Shown here: piece after piece, positions 23,572-34,913 of the stretch | How positions within the stretch are numbered: position 1 is the first letter of the stretch | Layout: every line of letters begins with the position of its first letter | Assembly: GCA_016508695.1 (NCBI GenBank) | Contig: VNKQ01000010.1 | Coordinates: forward strand, 248,001 to 312,000 | Direction of reading: 5' to 3' | DNA length: 64,000 nucleotides | From: Hyphodiscus hymeniophilus | Taxonomy: Eukaryota; Ascomycota; Leotiomycetes; Helotiales; Hyphodiscaceae | Translations under genes and position numbers: made by a program | Notes under the pieces: model-generated | Seen by the model: the letters and a program-made list of their open reading frames with translations, nothing else | Told to the model about the DNA's origin: nothing | Database searches by the model: none

Positions 23572-24462
23572 TCACAGCATCCCCTTCTTCACCTCATCCT
23601 TCCTCTCCTCCCATAACGTCTTACCAGAGCATGAGCAGACTGTTTTATCGTTGTCCCATACACCAGCACTCCTTGCAATGACGCCAACCAGCGTATCGTC
23701 ATCGTTTCTCTCAAACTTCCTATCTCCCTCATGTTGTCTCGAGAGCACAATTCCCCGTCCTATCATTTCCCAAATCTGTATGGGCTTATCCAAAAACACA
23801 CTCCCCATGCCATCCTTTCCAACCGTGACAGTGCCGAAGACCCCTCGCTTCAACTTAGGTCCGTCTTTGGGGTCAGTCCATAATCCACCAGTTGATATCG
23901 CACCATTCGATATATCTCCCGTTTCTCGTACAGTAGCCCAGTATGTGCCTGGCGACAGACCGCGAATGGTAAGATCCACAATTGTCAGATTAGGAGCTAC
24001 CTGGACCATGCGAACAAGTCCTCGTACTTTATCTGACACGGCTGTTGAATGAGTCTCAAGAATGCAAACCGCGGCACCTATTCTTCGTGAGCACTTGGTC
24101 AGCATGAGCTTGTGTGAACCCACTATCCGTTCCACCTGATCCCCTAAGAATAGCGTCCCGGCCTGTAGATTGTATAGCCGCAACTATTGCAGAGGGTGCC
24201 GCTAAAGTAAATCAGTAACGGATTGTACCTGGCTGGGATGGACGTCGAACCTGTGCCTTCTATGCTCACAAGCTGCTGTTTGAGATTCGCTTCTACTTTT
24301 TGGATTCCGCTGAGCCTGTACAACGAGCCGGATACGTCTTTGATACAGCTTTCACAGGTCATCGGCACTGCGAAAAGTGTCTATTCAGGGTCAGCTATTG
24401 CTACACGTGACGGCCGATGGCGGGATGGGAAAACGGACCTGAAAAGGAGTTGTAACAACCAT
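23572..24462 (-). CDS. CCS1: Copper chaperone for superoxide dismutase (CCS1/Lys7)
   Basis: Loads copper into Cu,Zn superoxide dismutase in cytosol and mitochondrial intermembrane space. Exons 24462-24439, 24380-24251, 24201-24136 and 24077-23572 give 241 codons, the usual size. Domain 1 is an Atx1-like fold with the copper-binding MTCESC at about residue 16. Domain 2 is SOD-like (LTIRGLSPGTYWATVRETGDIS) without a full set of active-site histidines, as normal for fungal CCS. Domain 3 is short and carries the CSC motif in VCSCSGKTLWEERK, needed for copper transfer and disulfide formation. The frame forces a donor GTTCGA at 24250, an atypical sequence, because the next exon must read APSAIVAAIQSTGRDAILRGS. 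The gene is head to head with the mitoribosomal protein gene 297 bases away. Confidence 0.95.
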
Positions 24463-24759
24463 TTTGGGTGTATTTGGGGGCTGCTAATGCCCAATAGATA
24501 TGCTCGAAATGTGCTTGTGACTTTGGGTATTTGTTCTAATGATTTTGAACGTAGAAAGGGTGTTGATGCGAATCTCATCTTCTAATCGTGGGGTTCATGC
24601 TTTGAAATCGCCGCCAAATCCTCGGCTCCTTCCGAAAGACGAAAAAGTCTTGGCGCCAAATTCCACGACTTCACAAGCCTCATCTCAACCACCCAGCGAA
24701 GTTCACTGCTCCTTCAACACCAAACAACACTTCAGCCGGCCTCAGGGCCATTTGTCAAG

Positions 24760-25361
24760 ATGTCACAAACCAACGGAATAGTAGGTCTTCCCAATGTCAA
24801 GTTTCAAATCCACTGTTAACAGCTCTCCAGACCAAACTTGCCTACTCCCGAACCTGGCACCACATCTCAGCATCGACACCCCACCACGCGCTCTCAACAA
24901 TCCGACCGCTCCCCTCCGCCTCATCCCCCTCCCTCGCACCCCCCTCGCTCGGCCGTCTCGCCAGCCGCATCGCGATCCTGCTGATGGGGAAACACAAGCC
25001 GATTTTCGATCCCTCGACCGACTGCGGCGACTACGTCGTGGTGACGAACTGCTCGAAACTTCACACCACGGGCAAGAAGCGCTGGCAGAAGACCTACTAT
25101 CGACACAACACCCGTCCGGGCAGTCTGAGGAGTATCAGTATGGACGATCTGATGGGGAAGCTCGGGGGCAGTGAGGTGTTGAGGAAGGCGGTTAGTGGGA
25201 TGTTGCCGAAGAATAGGTTGAGGGATGATCGGTTGGCGAGGTTGAAGGCTTTTGAGGGCGAGGCGAATCCGTATAAGGGGAATATTGTGAAGTTTGATGG
25301 TGTGTCGAGGATTGCGGAGTGGCCGGCGAAGGGGGAGAGTACGGCTGAGACGAGGTTATGA
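24760..25361 (+). CDS. MRPL23: Mitochondrial large ribosomal subunit protein uL13m (Mrpl23)
   Basis: Ribosomal protein L13 family, part of the mitochondrial 54S subunit. Two exons, 24760-24780 and 24831-25361, encode 183 residues. The signature appears in order: LAYSRTWHHISA, GRLASRIAILLMGKHKPIFDP, DCGDYVVVTNC, KLHTTGKKRWQKTYYRHNTRPG and AVSGMLPKNRLRDDRLARLKAFEG. Fungal mitochondrial L13 proteins lack a long cleaved presequence, as here. The short first exon (MSQTNGI) is joined through an intron of 50 nt; the alternative acceptor nine bases earlier would break the frame. Codon choice is more G+C-rich in the first half than in flanking DNA. Confidence 0.94.
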
Positions 25362-25741
25362 GTAAGGAGGTGTATTATATGGGTTGTATATCATAAGTTC
25401 ATAAGTTGGCTTTATAACATTATGGGGGCGTTAGCAGAGGCTGGCATGAAAATGCTCCTTTTGTAATTGGGATGTGTTGTACTTGGAATTGACCAGCGGA
25501 TGAAGAGAGTGTGTATCAATAAGCTGAGCCAAATGTCTTTGGGATAGGACCAACGAGCTTAGGCCAAAATGCGACGGCTAAACTAAGATGTATCGCCAGA
25601 CGTGTCCCCAACTTGATAGTTGCACAGGCCTTGTTCCTAGTGCGCATTTGCGCTCTCGATGTCTGCAATACATGCTCATCTGCCTGTAGAACTCGAGGGA
25701 AGATATTCCAGCCAAGAACTCCTTCACATCCCGTCTGATCC

Positions 25742-25797
25742 TGTCGACAGCGACAACCCCATCGCCACAAGTTCACGACACGTTGTCGACAGCGACA
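25742..25797. repeat. Short direct repeat pair TGTCGACAGCGACA
   Basis: Exact 14-base copies at 25742-25755 and 25784-25797, 28 bases apart, in gene-free DNA. A related CAGCGACAGCGACA tract occurs at 41648. Confidence 0.6.
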
Positions 25798-26413
25798 GTT
25801 CGCTCGACAAGGAAATTACATGCCCTTGCATGTACCAGTTTCACAAAAGCGAGTTGCCGTTCCTTTTCCTTCCACGCTATATAATTGTAACACGACCTCT
25901 ACGAAGTTCGTGAGCGCCAAGTTAGTTGATCAAGTGAGTAGCTGTCTGAAGAGATCCTACGATACCAGAATCATCCTTTTTGTCATTGCTTGAGAGTACT
26001 TTGGATGTGCAGTGTCATGGCTGACCACTCTTTGAATAGTCCAACTCCCGGCTGCTCCGACAGTTACCATGGCGTCGTCACCGTTGCACCTGATTATAGA
26101 GCTCAAGGGTGTTGGCTGCAACTCCTATCTTGTATTCCTTAATCGGTCGTCATGAACTCCATGCTCAGTGGTAAGGAGTCGCTAGTACAGGGCCTCGGTG
26201 ATCTTGACTAATGCCATGGCAGCGAGTTCTTCCTTTGGAATCTTTGATTATATGTTCAGCAAACGGTAATATCAAGCCCTGAGAAGACACGCAGAACAAA
26301 CTGTACATGTAAAGTTGAGTAATTAAGTGAATTTGTTACATATAGATATAAATGCAAGGCATTAATCAAACAATGGGAAGACAACTAGACTGCCAAAAAA
26401 AAAAGTCCTATGA

Positions 26414-26790
26414 ACCCTCCGGGAATCACTGTGAGCTATTAAAGAGGAGGATCTATCTCTAGAAAGGAGATACTAACAACGGTCATTAGCATTAGAGTTG
26501 CCACCAGAACTCTTGTTATTGGTAAGCTGCTCACCGTAAAGACTCTCTTGGATGGCAGGGTCTTTTACCTTCAGCAATTTTCGACTCGCTGAATTTCAGG
26601 GGGTTGTAGACAAGAGATGGATCTAAAGACTTTATAAAAAATAAATGAAATAGAAAGCATTGTATATTGAGGTGGAACCTTGTTAATGGATAGAGAAGGT
26701 TTGTGAAATTATTTTGTTTACCTTGGGTAATGGGCATAAAAATATAAGGTCGTCCAGAATGCAAAAAAGTATTTGCACCCTCCGGGAATC
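26414..26790. repeat. Short direct repeat pair ACCCTCCGGGAATC
   Basis: Exact 14-base copies at 26414-26427 and 26777-26790. Upstream of each is an A-run ending AAAAAAGT, so the true repeat is probably about 35 bases and diverged. Confidence 0.55.
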
Positions 26791-27123
26791 TTTGGAAATG
26801 TTAGGAATTGTTGTCATAGATGATATTACTGAAGTGATAGTACTAACCGAACCCGGGGCCAGCGCAAACTTCAAACATGTTGATGCATGGGAAGCGCTGA
26901 TTTTACCACTAAACCCTAATATAGTGTTAGAGGGGAATGGCTTCAAAGTGATCATTGAAGCTTACAAGAGTGCTATCCAATAGAACATTAGTCAATAATT
27001 TCCCTTATTAGGTCTTATGAACACTTTGCCGACTTGACCCGCAGCCTCGTCGGATCTTACAGCCATTACCGATTCTGAAAGTTCTCCACCAGCGAACGCA
27101 ACTTATCCAGCCCAACAAGTAAA

Positions 27124-28207
27124 ATGAGTGCGAAAATCGAAAAGATCATCGTGCGCTTGCAGGCCAAGTAGATGCTCCCCCACTAAGTCCACCGCTCCAC
27201 TGACTCGTTGCAGAACTGAAGAAGGACAATACTACGAAGCCCAGCAACAAACCCGCGTCGTCGCAGCGCGATACATCAAGGCGAAAGACTGGTCCGCAGC
27301 AATAGATATCCTCTTCAATGTCGCGCAATCACTCCTCAAAGCCGGGCAAGGTGGTAGCGGTGGAGATCTAGGACTCTTATTGATCGACGTATACAAACAA
27401 GCGGAGCTGAAGCCGGATTCGAGTAATAAGGGCAAACTTTTGACGCTATTACGACAATTCGACAGTGAGGAGCCCACGAGGAAGCGGTTTATAACTGAGA
27501 TGATACTGTATGTACAAAGAATTCCAGGTTGAGATCTGGGAGTCTGGCTAACAGAACAAAGATGGTCTGCAAAGTGCGGCGAGTACCCGGCTGGCGAACC
27601 GGAATTGCACCATGTTGCTGGATCCTTATACGCAGAGGAGCACGATGCTTATGATGCAGAACGACATCTTGCACTGGGCACGAAGGATTCGCCGGAGGTC
27701 CTTGCGAAATTGGAGTATGAGTGGTACACGCAGGACGATTCGCACACAGCTGCGCTTTATGCTGCTCGAGCAATCTTCCCGTACCTCCTCACTGGAAACC
27801 TGCGCGATGCTACGAAATCTCTACGGTTATTTACAAGCAGGTTGACAGATGCGAACAAGAATCTCAGTGTGCAGGACGTCAGCAGCAACAGCTCGGATAT
27901 GAGGATCTACCCTAGTCTGCCATTGCTGAACTTCTTGGGATTGTTACTACTGGCTGTTCAGAAGGGAAGTGCGGACCTGTTCAGACAGCTCAAGACGAAG
28001 TATGCAACACACATTAGAGAAGTAGGCATGTGGGATGAGGCATTGGTGTCAGTGGGAGAGATGTACTTTGGGATTCAGAGACCAAGACAGGGCAATCCCC
28101 TGTTTGATATGATGGGGAGCATGTTTGGCGGAGGTGCAGGAGCTTCGGCAAAGCCGCAACCAAAACGAGTGGGAGGATCAGCACCTGTGGCGGAAGGACT
28201 AGATTGA
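27124..28207 (+). CDS. GET4: Get4-like tail-anchored protein biogenesis factor
   Basis: Cytosolic alpha-helical repeat protein of the GET/TRC pathway; bridges Sgt2/Get5 and the Get3 ATPase that delivers tail-anchored proteins to the ER. Three exons (27124-27167, 27214-27507, 27562-28207) give 327 codons. Family signature segments are GQYYEAQQQTRVVAARYIKAKDW, ELHHVAGSLYAEEHDAYDAERHLALGT, FSRLTD-like LFTSRLTDAN, and LPLLNFLGLLLLAVQKGSADLFRQL. Near the end is MFGGG in a Gly-rich tail, as in other fungal Get4. ATG 27124 is the first start; the first intron has a CTGAC branch site and CAG end. Confidence 0.95.
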
Positions 28208-28295
28208 AATGGAGTAATATTCGTGGTCCAACCCAAATCAATATCCAAGAACGCCTGGGTATCTTCAACGCCGTACTGAAACCAATCTGTGTATC

Positions 28296-28842
28296 CTATC
28301 GGACAATCTTTTCTTCCTCAGCTTCGTACATCCAATTATCTTCTGCCAACCCCGCTACCTTCGCTCGTAGACTCATTTTTACGGCCTCGAGAAGTTCTGC
28401 TAATCATCAGCTTGGTCCCAAACCCATCAAAGCACAACTGACCTGCAGGCTCACTAGGTTCACGAATTCGATCTCTCTGATGATGCTTCACAGCATCCGC
28501 CAATCTCTGTCTCTCCTCTATGCACATCAGCAATTGTTCCCCGTCCTAGGTGGCGGACATACTCTCATCCTCCCGGACATCCTCACCTCCCTCTTCCTGC
28601 TCATCTAAATCCTGCGTCTGCATATCACCAATTTCAAACTCTCCATCCTTATTCCGAATCACGATATCCGATGTCTCTGACTCATGCTCATTATCCAGTC
28701 GTAGGGTTTCGGCGGATGTGGAGGTCGAGCTGGTCGTGGGGCGGCGGCTAAGGTGTTGATGGAAGAGATTGCGACGGACTCCGGCTGTGGTTCGGCTACT
28801 TGTCGAGCTTGCAGCCGCTTGTCGCGAGGTTCGCTCTGGCAT
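28296..28842 (-). CDS. Small conserved-looking protein of unknown function
   Basis: Three exons, 28842-28563, 28517-28443 and 28396-28296, joined in frame by short introns with good branch sites (TTGCTGAT and CTGATGATTAG), 151 codons in all. The N-terminal third is Ser/Thr/Arg-rich (RRNLFHQHLSRRPTTSS), the middle is acidic (TSDIVIRNKDGEFEIGD, then Asp/Glu-rich), and the C-terminal part is predicted helical with a pattern that looks conserved (RQRLADAVKHHQRDRI, SLRAKVAGLAEDNWMYEAE). I do not recognise the family. Head to head with RAI1, 241 bases between the starts, so the two may share a promoter. The last intron uses a GTCAGT donor. Confidence 0.7.
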
Positions 28843-29083
28843 TTTGAAGTGAATGTTGTTCGATTTTAGGGGTGGGAAAGGAGTGTGGTGGGCAGTGAAT
28901 GAGGATGTTCATTGTTTTGATCGCGAGGCTGGACGACTTTGGGCAAGGCTTCGCTTGTGGGGCTGCCGCTGGTGGCCGTAGAAATGAAATTCCAACAACA
29001 AACCCCTGGTATCTTTCAAGCAATCGATTTTCGAGCGCGATATAAGTAATGAGACAGTATGATTCAACAAACAATTAGGAATC

Positions 29084-30825
29084 ATGAGTAGTACTTTCGA
29101 GATTCAGCCCATCGGTAGGTTCGTGGGGCAGAGTGCAGCCATCAAGCGTCCAAGGGTATGGTATCCCCATCTCTTTGCCCTTTCTCGTTTTCTATATAAT
29201 GTATTGGAAATTCTGTTTCTAGCCTCACGAATGTCTAAATCATGCGAGTCTCTTCTTCTATTGATCAAGGTATCGTGAACGCTTTTCCAAAAACTCTTCG
29301 ATTTAAAAGGGTTAGGACTGTGCTCTCATGTTGGGAAGCAGACGTTCTTGATATTGAAATTATGCTGAACAGTTTCCAGGAAATAGCATGCTTCTCTTAC
29401 GATGAAAAACATCAATTTTTACTGGACGATTCGTCGATAAGGTATTACTATCCTCCAGAGCTAGGAGCAGATCTGTCCAAAGGCTTTGACACTTTCGAGA
29501 AACTCGATGATACGGACGACGATCATCTTGATAGCTTGTTGAAGACTATTGCTGCTAATGAAGAGAAAATGGGCAAACGCGTCGAGGCGGACATCGTTAC
29601 CTGGCGAGGAATGATGACGAAGGTGAGGAATTTCAAGATACAAGGCCCATATCTAACAGAAATACAGATCATGTCTGCTATTTTCAGTGACAGAGATGGG
29701 TAAATTCAACCCGAAAAGGTTATATGTCAGGTTAGCTGATATCACGCTAAAGCTTCGAGATGAATGCCACACTTTTCCAAGTAAGCACTTCTTTCGGCTT
29801 TACTAAATTGTCGCTAACTCTTCGTAAAGGAGACGATGTATGCTTAATGAAAATTCTTCTCTCAGTTGACTAAATCTGCTAGCTTTCTGGAAGAAAATCA
29901 CGCATACAAACGGCAGTCACAAGCTAGGCAACGGCAACAAGTAGCACAGCCAGGAAGACCTTCCCAGGATATGATGAGCTTTTGGGGTAAGTCATTGCCT
30001 GTGGTGATATGAGAAGCAGCTAACAGTATGCTCAAGGTTACAAATTCGAGACTCTTTGCTTACTTCCTAACCCATGGAGCGAAACTCCACGAGACTACAT
30101 TGAAAACCGAGGGAACGAGACTGTGAATAATCATGCTCAGTACTGCTCCGTCGTCAAGACTGGAATTGGAAAAACTGTCATGATTCTTGGAGGAGAAGTG
30201 GATGCGGGTAAGTTGCTATCACAATATCTGATTCTTGGCTAATCAGGACCAGTCTGGGACTTCAAACCCGATGACGACAGTCCAATAAATTGGGTTGAGT
30301 TGAAAACGAGCGCCGATATTCGAAACGATAGGGATATGGTCACTTTCGAACGAAAGCTAATGAAATTCTGGATCCAATCATTTCTCCTTGGTGTACCGAA
30401 GATCATAGTTGGCTTCAGGACACAAGACGGTTTCCTGAGAAGGGTTGAGGAGATGGACACAGCGTCGATACCTGGAATTGTGAAACGGAGAGGAAAGGGA
30501 ACTTGGGATGGCAACATGTGTATCAACTTTACAGCGGCGTTCCTTGAATGTGGGTTCAATTGGTGGCATTAGGGTCGATTGCTAACAGAAGCCAGTCTTG
30601 AAAGCAAAAGTGACTGGAGATGGGGTTTGGCGCATCCGAAGGAAGGAACGGGCTCCAGTGATTGAGATCTTCAAGCTCGAGGAGACAGGACATGGAGATA
30701 TCGTCTCCGATGAATTTATTAATTGGCGGATAAAGCTTGCTCTGAATGATCAGAGGACAGTAGGAAGCGGTGCAATGGACGAAACTCCGCAGGGAGGTGG
30801 TGAAGAGAGTGTTGGCAAATTATAG
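29084..30825 (+). CDS. RAI1: Rai1/DXO-type decapping nuclease
   Basis: Nuclear enzyme that removes incomplete 5' caps and partners the 5'-3' exonuclease Rat1 in RNA quality control and transcription termination. Nine exons: 29084-29155, 29380-29622, 29668-29699, 29753-29780, 29830-29837, 29883-29986, 30037-30207, 30247-30549 and 30596-30825, totalling 396 codons. Diagnostic motifs are EIACFSYDE, DDSSIRYYYPPELGADLS, VTWRGMMTKI, GYKFETLC, and the catalytic stretch with Glu residues ending in WVELKT, then FWIQSFLLGVPKIIVGFR. The fifth exon is only 8 nt. The first intron is 224 nt, long for this window. Every junction keeps the expected family sequence. Confidence 0.95.
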
Positions 30826-31334
30826 TCATCTCATTCGTCGATCAACGGATAGGACTCTAGACACCTTCATCCTTCATTTTACTGGGTTTTCAAATGTTTC
30901 CATGTGTGAGATCCATGAAGGAGTAGGTCGGGTAACATTGTGAATCAATTCAAAGGGGTTATTGCATTGACCGAGGCCTTCTGCGCCAACTGGGTATATT
31001 GCTGGACGCATCAGTATTAATTTCCACTGCAGCCAGAAAATCAAAGGAAGACATCCTGTCACTCAAACTCCTAACAATTTATGAAGCCATGAGCTCCGAG
31101 GCAATTTGTGAATATGGCATACCGCACGCTATTTTCGATATAGAAGCCGAAAGCTGCCGTGTTTGACAATACGTGCCGAGGCATTGAGGATTTTGGGAAA
31201 GCATCAATGAAAACATCCATTCGCGAAAGCACCCAGAGAAATCGATAACATAATATTCATCTTTCATATCACTGTTTCCAAGTAATCGTGATATGAGACC
31301 TTTCTTACAGACAACGTATTGATTACCGAATACA
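30826..31334. other. Intergenic 0.5 kb
   Basis: Between RAI1 and the malic enzyme gene, same strand. No coding sequence or motif identified; likely promoter of the malic enzyme gene. Confidence 0.4.
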
Positions 31335-33391
31335 ATGGCTCCGAATCCCTTTGCTGGTTGGTTCCAGGGACCGCCGCAACCCAACATCTCGTGAGTCAGA
31401 TCCACGACCAAAACACTCAGTGCTAAGACCGAGCTCAAGCAAACATCCTGATACCTCATATTCGGTCGAAGTACGGGAAAAGCTTCAGACACACGGCCTC
31501 AGTCCTCCGAACGTTGAGAGTCATGCGCTCCAAGCTCGGCGATGTACGTCCAAGTATCCTACTTCCTTTCAATACTGATATCCATTAGGCCTCAAGCAAT
31601 TGGAATCAAAGACTACTCCTATTGAGAAATACATCTATCTGAGTAACTTGAGAAACACCAACGTCCACCTTTTCTACCGCCTTGTCATCCAAAATCTAAC
31701 GGTATGCCGTCTTTGTGGAGCACGTGATCATTCCTGATACTGGAATACTCAGGAACTCACGCCTTTAATCTATACACCTGTTGTTGGGGAAGCATGTCTG
31801 AAGTGGTCAGATATATACCAGCATCCAGAAGGTAGAGTTTCCCGAAATCTTCCGTTGTTGCCGAGCTTCTGTTGATATATCCAGGCTTGTATCTTTCATA
31901 CAGCGACCGCGGATCTCTTGCCAAGATCCTCCGAAACTGGCCTCAGCCAAAAGTAGAGATTACTGTCGTCACAGATGGCTCTCGAATCCTCGGTCTCGGA
32001 GATCTGGGAATCAATGGGATGGGCATTCCGGTCGGCAAGTTGGCTCTCTACACGGGATGTGCTGGAATCCGACCTGAAGTGACACTACCGTTGATGCTAG
32101 ATCTCGGGACCAACAATCAGTTATTGCTGAAAGACCCGTTTTATATGGGAAGCCGGAGGAGGAAAGTCACGGCTACGGAAGAAGCGAGCTTCTTGGATGA
32201 GCTGATGGTCGCTTTGAACGCAACATGGCCTGGGTAAAGTCCATGCTGTACTCTCAAAACCGCCTGAGACTAATGAAACATAGTATTGTGGTACAGTTCG
32301 AAGATTTCAAGAATCCTTTCCCGGCGCTGGAGAAGTACCAATACAAGTATTCGTGCTTCAACGACGACATCCAGGGCACTGGAGCCGTAATCTTGGCAGG
32401 AATGATTAACGCCTTGAAGAGAACGGGTGTTCCCGTCAGAGACCAGCGAGCGGTCTTCATGGGAGCTGGAAGCGCCGGAGTGGGCGTAGCAAAACAGATT
32501 GTCGAGTATTTCGTCAAGGAAGGTCTGACTGAGGATGAGGCCCGGAAGTGTTTCTGGCTCGTGGACACGAAGGGCCTCATTACGAATGATCGAGGGGACA
32601 ACCTCGCCCAACACAAGATCTTTTTCTCCAGGGACGACAACAACGGTCAACAGTTCAAAAGTCTGACCGAAGTTATCGATTACGTCAAACCTACGATACT
32701 TATGGGACTTTCAACTATCCGTGGTATCTTCAGCGAGCCGATTCTGAGGAAAATGGCGGCGTGGAACAAGCAGCCCATCATTTTCCCACTCTCCAATCCA
32801 TCCAGTAATGCGGAGTGTACCTTCGAGGAGGCAATAAACTGGACTGATGGTCGAGCATTATTTGCCAGCGGAAGTCCCTTCCAAAAGTATATGTGGAATG
32901 GAAAGGTCTTTTCGCCAAGCCAGGGAAAGTAAGTGATGACTCCCACTCTTTCTTTATCTTGCTTTTCACTCACAATATTAGCAACATGTATGTTTTCCCT
33001 GGCATCGGTCTCGGCTCAATACTTTGCAAAGCCGCCCATATCAGTCAGGAAATGGTGAGTCTTTGCCTCATTCATATCATCCAAACTAATCAAGATTAAG
33101 ATATACATCTCAGCCGTAGCACTCAGCACTACGATCCAGAGCTCAGAGGTCGAAGCGGGTATGCTTTATCCCGAAATCACCCGCATCCGCGAAGTCAGCG
33201 TAGTAGTTGCTCGCGAAGTAATCCGTCAAGCTCAGAGGGAAGGTCTCGACCGGGAAAGATCGATCCGTGGTCTGAATGATGTGGAGTTGGATAGTTGGAT
33301 CAGAGCCAGAATGTACGACCCAATAGCCCAGGATGGGATCGGGCCTTTAGGTGCGCAGAAGAAGTTCCTTGGTGGGAAGTCGATGTTGTAA
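31335..33391 (+). CDS. Malic enzyme (oxidative decarboxylation of malate to pyruvate)
   Basis: Converts L-malate to pyruvate and CO2 with reduction of NAD(P). The family's sequence runs through LIYTPVVGEACLKWSDIY, ITVVTDGSRILGLGDLGINGMGIPVGKLALYTGCAGI, QFEDFKNPFPALEKY, the conserved CFNDDIQGTGAVILAG with metal-binding Asp residues, the Rossmann loop FMGAGSAGVGVAKQI and FPLSNPSSNAECT. Exons after the first: about 31428-31543, 31589-31701, 31753-31831, 31885-32233, 32284-32928, 32982-33054 and 33101-33391; all join in phase. The 5' end is less sure. ATG 31335 needs an intron of only 37 nt to join the body, shorter than any other here. No mitochondrial presequence is visible, so a cytosolic enzyme seems likely. 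The cofactor cannot be assigned safely. Confidence 0.92.
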
Positions 33392-33845
33392 AGCTATATG
33401 ATCTTGATTATTTTTATGCTGTACCTTTTCGAATTGATAGAGGGTGTACGATATCAATACCGAGACTGTGATTTTGACAGAGTGTAAAGTCGACGCTCTT
33501 GAGATCGGGAGATTATAGCGCTGGAGTTGCGTGTTACGGAAACTGCTCTCCTGAAATTGAAAAGAATGTGGCAAGGATGCTTGAGAACCCCCCGTTCGAT
33601 AGCATTATAGTGAAGCAGGTGGTCAAAGTCACTGAATAAGATTTCATTTCGCAAAGCACGAGCTTCAAGACTTCTGTCTCGTCATTTGCATATTGTTTCC
33701 CATGATTTATTGGAGATTTCCGGCTAATATACGTCGATTTTGCATCGAAAATATTCATTTCATTTCACCCCATATCTCCATTTTTTCGTGCGCCGGGTGA
33801 GAGAGTACCAGCTCCCAAAAATTCCTTAAGCCCATCATAGGTCTC
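33392..33845. other. Intergenic between convergent genes
   Basis: About 450 bases of 3' flank for the malic enzyme gene and the convergent gene that follows. Nothing else seen. Confidence 0.4.
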
Positions 33846-34913
33846 TCACAATTCCCTAATCGCAAACCTCGCTTCCTGGGCCGTTCTCCACTCCTCCCTC
33901 GACCCATCGACCAACCACCCATAACCTGGCTTTAACTTCTCCAGTTTCCACCAACTCGGCCGTGGCAATTCGAACCTTTTCTTCACCTGCCTAGCTTCCA
34001 GCATCTCCTCCGCTTGCTGCAATACAAGCTCACTCTCCACGTTCTCAGCGAAATACGTTTTTGCGGGCTCATCCACGTTGGTTGGCTTCCTTCTCCAGTT
34101 TTTAGCCGGGACCGCGTTCTCTACTCTGGGCTCAACGGCAACTTGCAATATGCAGAATGTCTCTCCATTCCGTGCACAGCGGGCGCAGCATAGCTTTCGC
34201 GGCGGAGGGAGAGCAGTGCGGCGGTTTGAAGGGCGAGCAGCGAGTGAGCAGGGTAGGCCAGCGATGTGGCATTGCAAGCATGGTAATTTCTCTGGTAGGG
34301 CTGGCTTAGAAGGCTTACGGTTGGCTTCCGACTGGATAGGTTCGAGTTCAGGGGAATGACTTCGTTGTGTGATTAGCGATTCAGATTCTTTGGAGGAAGT
34401 CGAAGTTGAGTCGGCCGATCTATCGTCAATTGAAGTTGATGAGATCTCAACATCTTCGACCAAGGAGCGTACAGAGAGGGGAAAGCGAGTGGGAGTAGTT
34501 GCGGGAGGAGTAACTGGCTGACTGATGGTAGAGGCCTGCTCTACATTCTTCGTGTCGGGTTGTGGCAACTCAACGTCGTGAATCAGGATTATCTTGTGGG
34601 AAAGAAATGCCGGCGTAGCAGGTGGGGTTAGAAGACCTTGCTGGCTGGCATTTTCAGTAGTGGATTTTGTTGGTGTTGTGGGGTTCGCAGTTTCAACTCG
34701 GTAGACGAAATAAGTCTTGAGATGGAGAGCTGGAGAAGTGGAAGTGGAGGAGGCACTGTCCTTTTCAGCATCTTTAGTGCTTGAAGGCACCAAAGTACCT
34801 ACTTCTGCCCTATGATCGTAGTAGACTGAGGAGGAGGATTCAGATGGAGTTGAGCTGGGCGAGTGCTCGATCTTCTCTCCTATTGTATGCGTTGATATTG
34901 TTGTTGTCTCCAT
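33846..34913 (-). CDS. Unknown 355-residue protein with CxxC pairs
   Basis: Single exon from ATG 34913. The first 210 residues are Ser/Thr/Pro/Glu-rich and look disordered. Residues about 220-270 hold a Cys-rich block (LPCLQCHIAGLPC, then LCCARCARNGETFC) that could bind zinc, and the last 60 residues form a more ordered segment (RFELPRPSWWKLEKLKPGYGWLVDGSREEWRTAQEARFAIREL). I do not recognise the family. Proteins of this layout are common in filamentous ascomycetes and mostly uncharacterised. A nuclear or regulatory role is only a guess. Confidence 0.8.
   Translation of the reverse strand: METTTISTHTIGEKIEHSPSSTPSESSSSVYYDHRAEVGTLVPSSTKDAEKDSASSTSTSPALHLKTYFVYRVETANPTTPTKSTTENASQQGLLTPPATPAFLSHKIILIHDVELPQPDTKNVEQASTISQPVTPPATTPTRFPLSVRSLVEDVEISSTSIDDRSADSTSTSSKESESLITQRSHSPELEPIQSEANRKPSKPALPEKLPCLQCHIAGLPCSLAARPSNRRTALPPPRKLCCARCARNGETFCILQVAVEPRVENAVPAKNWRRKPTNVDEPAKTYFAENVESELVLQQAEEMLEARQVKKRFELPRPSWWKLEKLKPGYGWLVDGSREEWRTAQEARFAIREL

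Larger units (their letters stand above)
25362..27123. other. Gene-poor 1.8 kb with short diverged repeats
   Basis: No gene that I can support. It contains a 14-base direct repeat TGTCGACAGCGACA (25742-25755 and 25784-25797) and another 14-base repeat ACCCTCCGGGAATC (26414-26427 and 26777-26790), the second pair each preceded by an A-run ending AAAAAAGT. The A+T-rich part from 26300 onward has a short open frame (26714-26983) with no recognisable features. The pattern suggests eroded mobile or repeat DNA. Confidence 0.35.

Noticed and set aside
24794..25174. 126-codon Pro/Arg-rich frame overlapping MRPL23
   Set aside because: Shifted frame of the uL13m exon, which carries clear family motifs.
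32254..32650. Antisense frames of about 125 codons inside the malic enzyme gene
   Set aside because: They overlap fully conserved enzyme sequence and have no recognisable content.
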